Program-made: the position numbers and the translations under genes
The notes under the pieces: generated by a model
Database searches by the model: none
Told to the model about the DNA's origin: nothing
Seen by the model: only the letters and a program-made list of their open reading frames with translations
Shown here: positions 40,668-43,935 of the stretch, one piece after another
Position numbering within the stretch: position 1 is the first letter of the stretch
Layout: the number at the start of each line of letters is the position of its first letter
Source: Plesiocystis pacifica SIR-1
Lineage (GTDB): Bacteria; Myxococcota_A; Polyangia; Nannocystales; Nannocystaceae
Direction of reading: 5' to 3'
Length of the DNA stretch: 43,935 nt
Assembly: GCF_000170895.1 (NCBI RefSeq)
Contig: NZ_ABCS01000081.1
Coordinates: 1-43,935, forward strand

Positions 40668-41282
40668 CTAGAGGTCGCCGAAGTCGGAGCCGACGGGCTT
40701 GGTCGGCTTGGGCTTGGTCGTCTTGGGCTTGGTCCGCCGCGGACGCGGCTTCTTCTTGGCCTTGGCGGCCTCCTCGGCGGCGGCCTTCTCCGCGGCGGCC
40801 TTCTCTGCCGCGGCCTTCTCCGCGGCGGCCTTCTCTGCCGCGGCCTTCTCTGCCGCGGCCTTCTCTGCCGCGGCCTTTTCTGCTGCGGCCTTGTCCGCGG
40901 CGGCCTTCTCCGCGCGCGCCTCGTCGAGCTGCGCGGTGGCGACGGCCAGACCCTCAGCCTGGTGGTCCCCCGCGGCGGCCCCAGCGGGCTGGAAGGCGAA
41001 CATCGCCGCGATGGCGACGGCCGAGAGGGCCGCGGTCACGATGCCGACGATGGCGACGGTGTTGCTGCCCTGGGGCGGGGTCTCGGCGCGGGCCTCGGCC
41101 TTCGCCGCGGCCTGAATCGCCAGACCCTCGGTCGAGGTGATGCGCGCGTTGTGGGCAGGCTCTTGTTGCTCCGGGACGAGCGAGACGGCGTTGTCCTCGG
41201 GGGGGGCCATGGCCAGCTCGTTCACGAGCTGCCCGAGAAGGTCGTCGAACTCGGCTTCAGTTTCTTTGGCAGGCGAGGGCAT
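40668..41282 (-). CDS. TolA-like single-pass protein with an Ala-Glu-Lys repeat
   Basis: 204 residues from ATG (41280-41282). An acidic cytoplasmic N-terminus (1-70) precedes one hydrophobic helix (about 75-98, VAIVGIVTAALSAVAIAAMFAF). The outer part holds about ten pentads of the type E-K-A-A-A (about 125-172), which should make one long helix, then a basic Lys/Pro/Thr tail and a final GSDFGDL. This resembles the central helix of TolA but the TolA C-terminal domain is missing, and no tolQRB-pal genes are near. It could also be a spacer protein or bactofilin-like scaffold partner. Confidence 0.78.
   Translation of the reverse strand: MPSPAKETEAEFDDLLGQLVNELAMAPPEDNAVSLVPEQQEPAHNARITSTEGLAIQAAAKAEARAETPPQGSNTVAIVGIVTAALSAVAIAAMFAFQPAGAAAGDHQAEGLAVATAQLDEARAEKAAADKAAAEKAAAEKAAAEKAAAEKAAAEKAAAEKAAAEKAAAEEAAKAKKKPRPRRTKPKTTKPKPTKPVGSDFGDL
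40768..40910. repeat. In-frame 15-bp coding repeat of the TolA-like gene
   Basis: About nine to ten imperfect copies of a 15-bp unit (GCGGCCTTCTCYGCS on the plus strand) code for the E-K-A-A-A pentads. Variation between units is mostly synonymous, suggesting the helix is selected at protein level. Confidence 0.8.
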
Positions 41283-41594
41283 GGGTCACTCCAACGGCGA
41301 GGGCTACACATTCGATCTAGCTGGGGACCCAGGAGCGTCGACAACTCTTTGACATGGCAATTTCGTCGTGCATTTCCGAGGCGGGTGGCTATGACCCTAG
41401 CCAGCAGCAATGCGAGCCCCGCGGCCCCGCGGCCCCAGCCGTCGATCCCGCATAGCCAGCATTCCCGACAGCGAGGCGCGCTCTTGCGGCGCCTCCCTGG
41501 CATCCGCCCCCCGAGCGGGTAGGCCTCGGCTGCTCGAAAAAAATTCCGCGCCCCCCTTGACCCGAGCCATCGCCGACCGAACTTGGGGGTCGTC
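41283..41594. other. 312-bp divergent intergenic region
   Basis: It separates the leftward TolA-like gene from the rightward small membrane protein gene. A possible -10 TAGATC with TTGTCG 19 bp upstream faces left (41317-41347 region), and TTGACC at 41558-41563 faces right; neither pair is convincing. A direct repeat CCCCGCGG lies near 41415-41432. No gene is supported here. Confidence 0.35.
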
Positions 41595-41915
41595 ATGAGC
41601 CAAGCCGGAGCCTACCGTCCCCGCCGCCGTCCCGTCATCGGAGGCAAGCGAAGCAAGCCCCGTTTCTCGGGCAAGCTGGGGCTCCTCGCCATCTTCATCG
41701 TCCCCTTGCTGCTCGTCCTGCACGCGCCCTTGCTCGCCGCCTTCGTCCCCGGAGCGCTGCTGACCATGGCCGGCATCGACGCCCTCGAACAGCGAGGAGA
41801 GCAGCACCAGCAGGCCCTCGCGGCCGGTCAGGTCGTCCAGGTCGGCGACCTCGATGACCTCCGCCGCATGGAACACGCCGAAGCGATCGTCGCCACGAGC
41901 CGGCGCGTGTCCTGA
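41595..41915 (+). CDS. Small protein with one membrane helix
   Basis: 106 residues from ATG 41595. The N-terminus (1-28) is strongly basic (RPRRRPVIGGKRSKPRFSGK), then comes a hydrophobic helix (about 29-55, LGLLAIFIVPLLLVLHAPLLAAFVP) and an acidic/Gln-rich helical tail (60-106). This layout suggests a cytoplasmic N-terminus and external tail, though the reverse is possible. No family is recognised. It is followed by a clear terminator, which supports a separate transcript. Confidence 0.65.
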   Translation: MSQAGAYRPRRRPVIGGKRSKPRFSGKLGLLAIFIVPLLLVLHAPLLAAFVPGALLTMAGIDALEQRGEQHQQALAAGQVVQVGDLDDLRRMEHAEAIVATSRRVS

Positions 41916-41960
41916 ACCAACGACTTCACTGCGTCCTTCATCGTCCATCGTCCGTCCCCA

Positions 41961-42000
41961 TCGAGCCCGTGGAGCACCCGCTTCACGGGCTCGACCTTTT
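41961..42000 (+). terminator. Rho-independent terminator
   Basis: TCGAGCCCGTG (41961-41971) pairs perfectly with CACGGGCTCGA (41984-41994), loop 12 nt, followed by CCTTTT. It serves the small membrane protein gene. Confidence 0.85.
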
Positions 42001-42235
42001 GGTCGAGCGCAGGCTCGCCCTCGCGTCTGCGTAGGGAGTTCACAAATTGGCCTCGCGAACCCATTTCACGGCGTTCTGAGCACGCGGCGGCCTCGCCGGG
42101 CCCGGCGCGAGGCGCTCACGGCCGCGATCTCCAGGCTCTCCAAGCCCCCCCCTGCGTACCGTGGCGAACGCTTTTGATGGCGCTCACTGGCGAGCGCGGG
42201 TGCGCTGGTTCAGTGACGCGCTGCAAAGTGCTTTC
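42001..42235. other. Upstream region of the aminotransferase-like gene
   Basis: It holds an AT-richer island (about 42035-42075), a GC hairpin (GCCTCGC / GCGAGGC, about 42089-42113) and an in-frame GTG at 42161 that would extend the next protein by 25 residues. No other gene is visible. Confidence 0.4.
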
Positions 42236-43390
42236 ATGACGCCGCCCAAGGTGTCGACGACCGACATGTTCAGCCCGATGCAAGACCGCGCGACCCCCCC
42301 CGCGGGAGTGAAGCTCCCCCTCAACCTCGGCCTCAACGACGGCACCTACGCGCCGCAGCGCTGCTTCGAGGTGTTCAAGCGCTACACCCAGCGCACGGAC
42401 CTGCGCAACTACTCGTCCCCCAACAACGATCCGCTCCGCGAAGTCATCGCGCGGATCGACGGCGTCGACCCCGACAACATCTTCCTGCACAACGGGACCG
42501 GGCCGATCCTCAAGCTCGCCATCCCCTACCTGCTCAAGCAGCGCGTGCTCGCCTCGCCCAAGCGGATCCTCCGGCACGCGGTCAGCCGCGCCGGCTTCCC
42601 GATCATCACCCCGCGCTTCACCTACTCCAAGGTGCCCAAGAAGGCGGCCGAGGGCGGCATGCACGTGGACATGCTGCCCCTCGACCCCGGCGACAATTTC
42701 CAGCTCGACGTCAGCCGCATCGAGCGTCGGCTCGAGCGCGGCGACGGCCTCGTCTACATCGTCAACCCCAACAACCCCACGGGCAACATCCTCGCCACCC
42801 GCGAGAAGATGATCCCGCTGATCGAGCGCTTCCCCGAGTCGCGCTTTTGGATCGACGAGGCCTACGTCCACTACGTCGACCCGGGCGAGCACGAGTACTT
42901 CTCCAACCTCGTCCCGCGCTACCCCAACCTGATGGTCTCGCGGACCTTCAGCTTCGCCTACGGCCTGGCCGCGGTGCGCATCGGCTACCTCCTGGCCAAG
43001 CCCAGCTTCGTCGCCGATCTCGAGAGGCAGGTGACCAACTACCGCCTGGGCATCCTCCAAGAGCAGCTCGGCGTGGCCGCCCTCGAGGACCCGGACCACC
43101 TGCCCTTCGTGCGCGAGGCGACGGCCAAGGCCCGCGCGCAGCTCTACGCCGGCCTCGACCCCCTCCACGGCGTGCAGACCTTCCCCTCTCAGGCGAACTT
43201 CATCCTGTGTCGGTTCACCGACGGGCGCCGGGGCTCGGAGCTCAAGGCCCAGATGGCCCGGCGGCAGATCGCCATCAAGTGCTTCGACCCGGCCAACGGC
43301 CAAAACTACGACCCCTACTTCCGCCTGACCGTCGGGCTCCCGGAAGAGAACGCCTTCTTGCTCGAGAACCTCGCCGAGGTGATCGGGTGA
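42236..43390 (+). CDS. Aminotransferase class I/II fold protein lacking the PLP-binding lysine
   Basis: 384 residues from ATG 42236 (GTG 42161 gives 409). The sequence follows histidinol-phosphate aminotransferases: VNPNNPTGN, the PLP-ring Asp in IDEAYVHY (D207), RTFSFAYGLAAVRIGYL and the substrate Arg in YFRLTVG (R363). At the place where the family has S-K-A with the Schiff-base lysine, the codon is TTC, giving F240 (S-F-A). The frame is intact on both sides, so this is a substitution, not a frameshift. The protein may be catalytically dead, bind another ligand, or use PLP or PMP without a Schiff base, as sugar 3-dehydratases do. The stop overlaps the next start (GTGA), tying it to glycerol-3-phosphate dehydrogenase. 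Confidence 0.88.
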   Translation: MTPPKVSTTDMFSPMQDRATPPAGVKLPLNLGLNDGTYAPQRCFEVFKRYTQRTDLRNYSSPNNDPLREVIARIDGVDPDNIFLHNGTGPILKLAIPYLLKQRVLASPKRILRHAVSRAGFPIITPRFTYSKVPKKAAEGGMHVDMLPLDPGDNFQLDVSRIERRLERGDGLVYIVNPNNPTGNILATREKMIPLIERFPESRFWIDEAYVHYVDPGEHEYFSNLVPRYPNLMVSRTFSFAYGLAAVRIGYLLAKPSFVADLERQVTNYRLGILQEQLGVAALEDPDHLPFVREATAKARAQLYAGLDPLHGVQTFPSQANFILCRFTDGRRGSELKAQMARRQIAIKCFDPANGQNYDPYFRLTVGLPEENAFLLENLAEVIG

Positions 43391-43935
43391 GCGACGCGCG
43401 GCTGTCCACCCTCGACCGCGCCGCGACCCTCGAGGCCATGGGGCGCGAGCACTTCGATCTCGTCGTCATCGGCGGCGGGATCACGGGCGCAGGCATCGCC
43501 CGCGAAGGCTCGCGCCGCGGCCTCAAGATCGCGCTGATCGAGGCCGCCGACTTCGCCTCGGGCACCTCCAGCCGCTCGTCCAAGCTGATCCACGGCGGCC
43601 TGCGCTACCTCGAGCGCGGCGAGATCAACCTGGTCCGCAAGACCGCCCTCGAGCGCAAGGAGATCTATCGCCTGGCCCCGCACCTGTCCGAGCCACGCTG
43701 GATGGTGATGCCGATGACCGGGCGGACCATGCTCTACAGCCTGCGCCTGGCCGTGACCACCTACGAGCGCCTCGGCGCCGTGGAGCGCAAGGACGGGCAC
43801 CGGGCGTGGAGCGGCTCGACGCTATCCGAGGAGGAGCCGGTCCTCGACCGCAAGGCCTTCCCCCACGCCCTCGCCTACCGCGAGTACCTCACCGACGACG
43901 CGCGCCTGGTCCTCGCCAACCTGCGCGCGGCCACG
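43387..43935 (+). CDS. glpD: Glycerol-3-phosphate dehydrogenase (FAD-dependent), N-terminal part; runs off the window
   Basis: 183 codons are visible from GTG 43387. The FAD-binding fold begins at residue 20 (FDLVVIGGGITGAGIAREGSRRG), followed by the GlpD signature DFASGTSSRSSKLIHGGLRYLE. This enzyme oxidises glycerol 3-phosphate to dihydroxyacetone phosphate and feeds electrons to quinone at the membrane. The 4-nt overlap with the lysine-less aminotransferase gene implies translational coupling. The phosphodiesterase at 20569-21474 makes the same substrate but is not adjacent. The 3' half is outside the window. Confidence 0.92.
   Translation, partial: MSDARLSTLDRAATLEAMGREHFDLVVIGGGITGAGIAREGSRRGLKIALIEAADFASGTSSRSSKLIHGGLRYLERGEINLVRKTALERKEIYRLAPHLSEPRWMVMPMTGRTMLYSLRLAVTTYERLGAVERKDGHRAWSGSTLSEEEPVLDRKAFPHALAYREYLTDDARLVLANLRAAT

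Noticed and set aside
42031..42070. A third copy of the TGTAGGGATC...CGACAACC motif (GTAGGGAGTT...CGCGAACC)
   Set aside because: The blocks are imperfect and the spacing is 14 instead of 12 bp, so it was not counted.
42941..42970. Frameshift as an explanation for the missing PLP lysine
   Set aside because: The residues before and after F240 match the family in one frame, so a single-codon substitution fits and an indel does not.

Overview
The window is very GC-rich DNA with long, mostly closely packed genes and a strong third-position GC bias. Eight or more predicted lipoproteins, several with Ser/Glu/Asp or Lys/Ala linkers after the lipid cysteine, a MYXO-CTERM surface protein with FG-GAP repeats, a giant Ser/Thr kinase-ATPase-TPR protein, RsbR-like STAS proteins and a sphingosine-1-phosphate lyase homologue together point to a myxobacterium (Myxococcota), most likely near the Nannocystaceae. 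The taxonomic placement is inference. I found no rRNA, tRNA, CRISPR array, transposase or phage gene.

Layout. 1-3707: lipoproteins and a PAS-STAS sensor, with a strong terminator at 1731-1767 and paired hairpins in a divergent promoter region at 3082-3129. 3748-5962: sphingosine-1-phosphate lyase and a GST, read leftward. 6171-13004: a tightly coupled five-gene molybdenum-hydroxylase operon. It encodes a [2Fe-2S] subunit, a Tat-exported Mo-binding subunit, a membrane-anchored diheme cytochrome c, a SufS-type cysteine desulfurase, and one 691-residue protein that fuses a SufU-like domain, XdhC and a MocA-type cytidylyltransferase. 13137-16309: fatty-acid desaturase, AraC regulator, methyltransferase and an unknown protein. 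16450-21474: kinase-ATPase-TPR protein and a glycerophosphodiester phosphodiesterase. 21647-24347: Lys-rich lipoprotein and a large membrane protein with a duplicated N-terminal repeat. 24408-26045: FGGY sugar kinase. 26176-30015: ECF sigma factor, membrane protein (possible anti-sigma) and a beta-lactamase-family lipoprotein. 30026-34912: dispersed and tandem intergenic repeats, a gene remnant, the FG-GAP/MYXO-CTERM protein, an LLM oxidoreductase and a lipoprotein with a 15-bp repeat tract. 35128-39136: RsbR-like STAS protein, alpha/beta hydrolase, lipoprotein, LysR regulator and SRPBCC lipoprotein. 39182-41915: RlmD-type rRNA methyltransferase, TolA-like protein and a small membrane protein. 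42236-end: an aminotransferase-fold protein without the PLP lysine, overlapping the start of a glycerol-3-phosphate dehydrogenase that runs off the window.

The strongest candidate for something undescribed is the molybdenum operon. Overlapping or nearly overlapping start and stop codons link the enzyme, its electron acceptor, a sulfur donor and a fused sulfur-carrier/cofactor-binding/nucleotidyl-transfer protein. This looks like a self-contained line for making, sulfurating and inserting molybdenum cytosine dinucleotide. Next are an exactly spaced bipartite motif (TGTAGGGATC-N12-CGACAACC) in front of both the sigma-factor gene and the nearby beta-lactamase-family gene, the lysine-less aminotransferase, and a roughly 120-bp repeat family placed just after stop codons.
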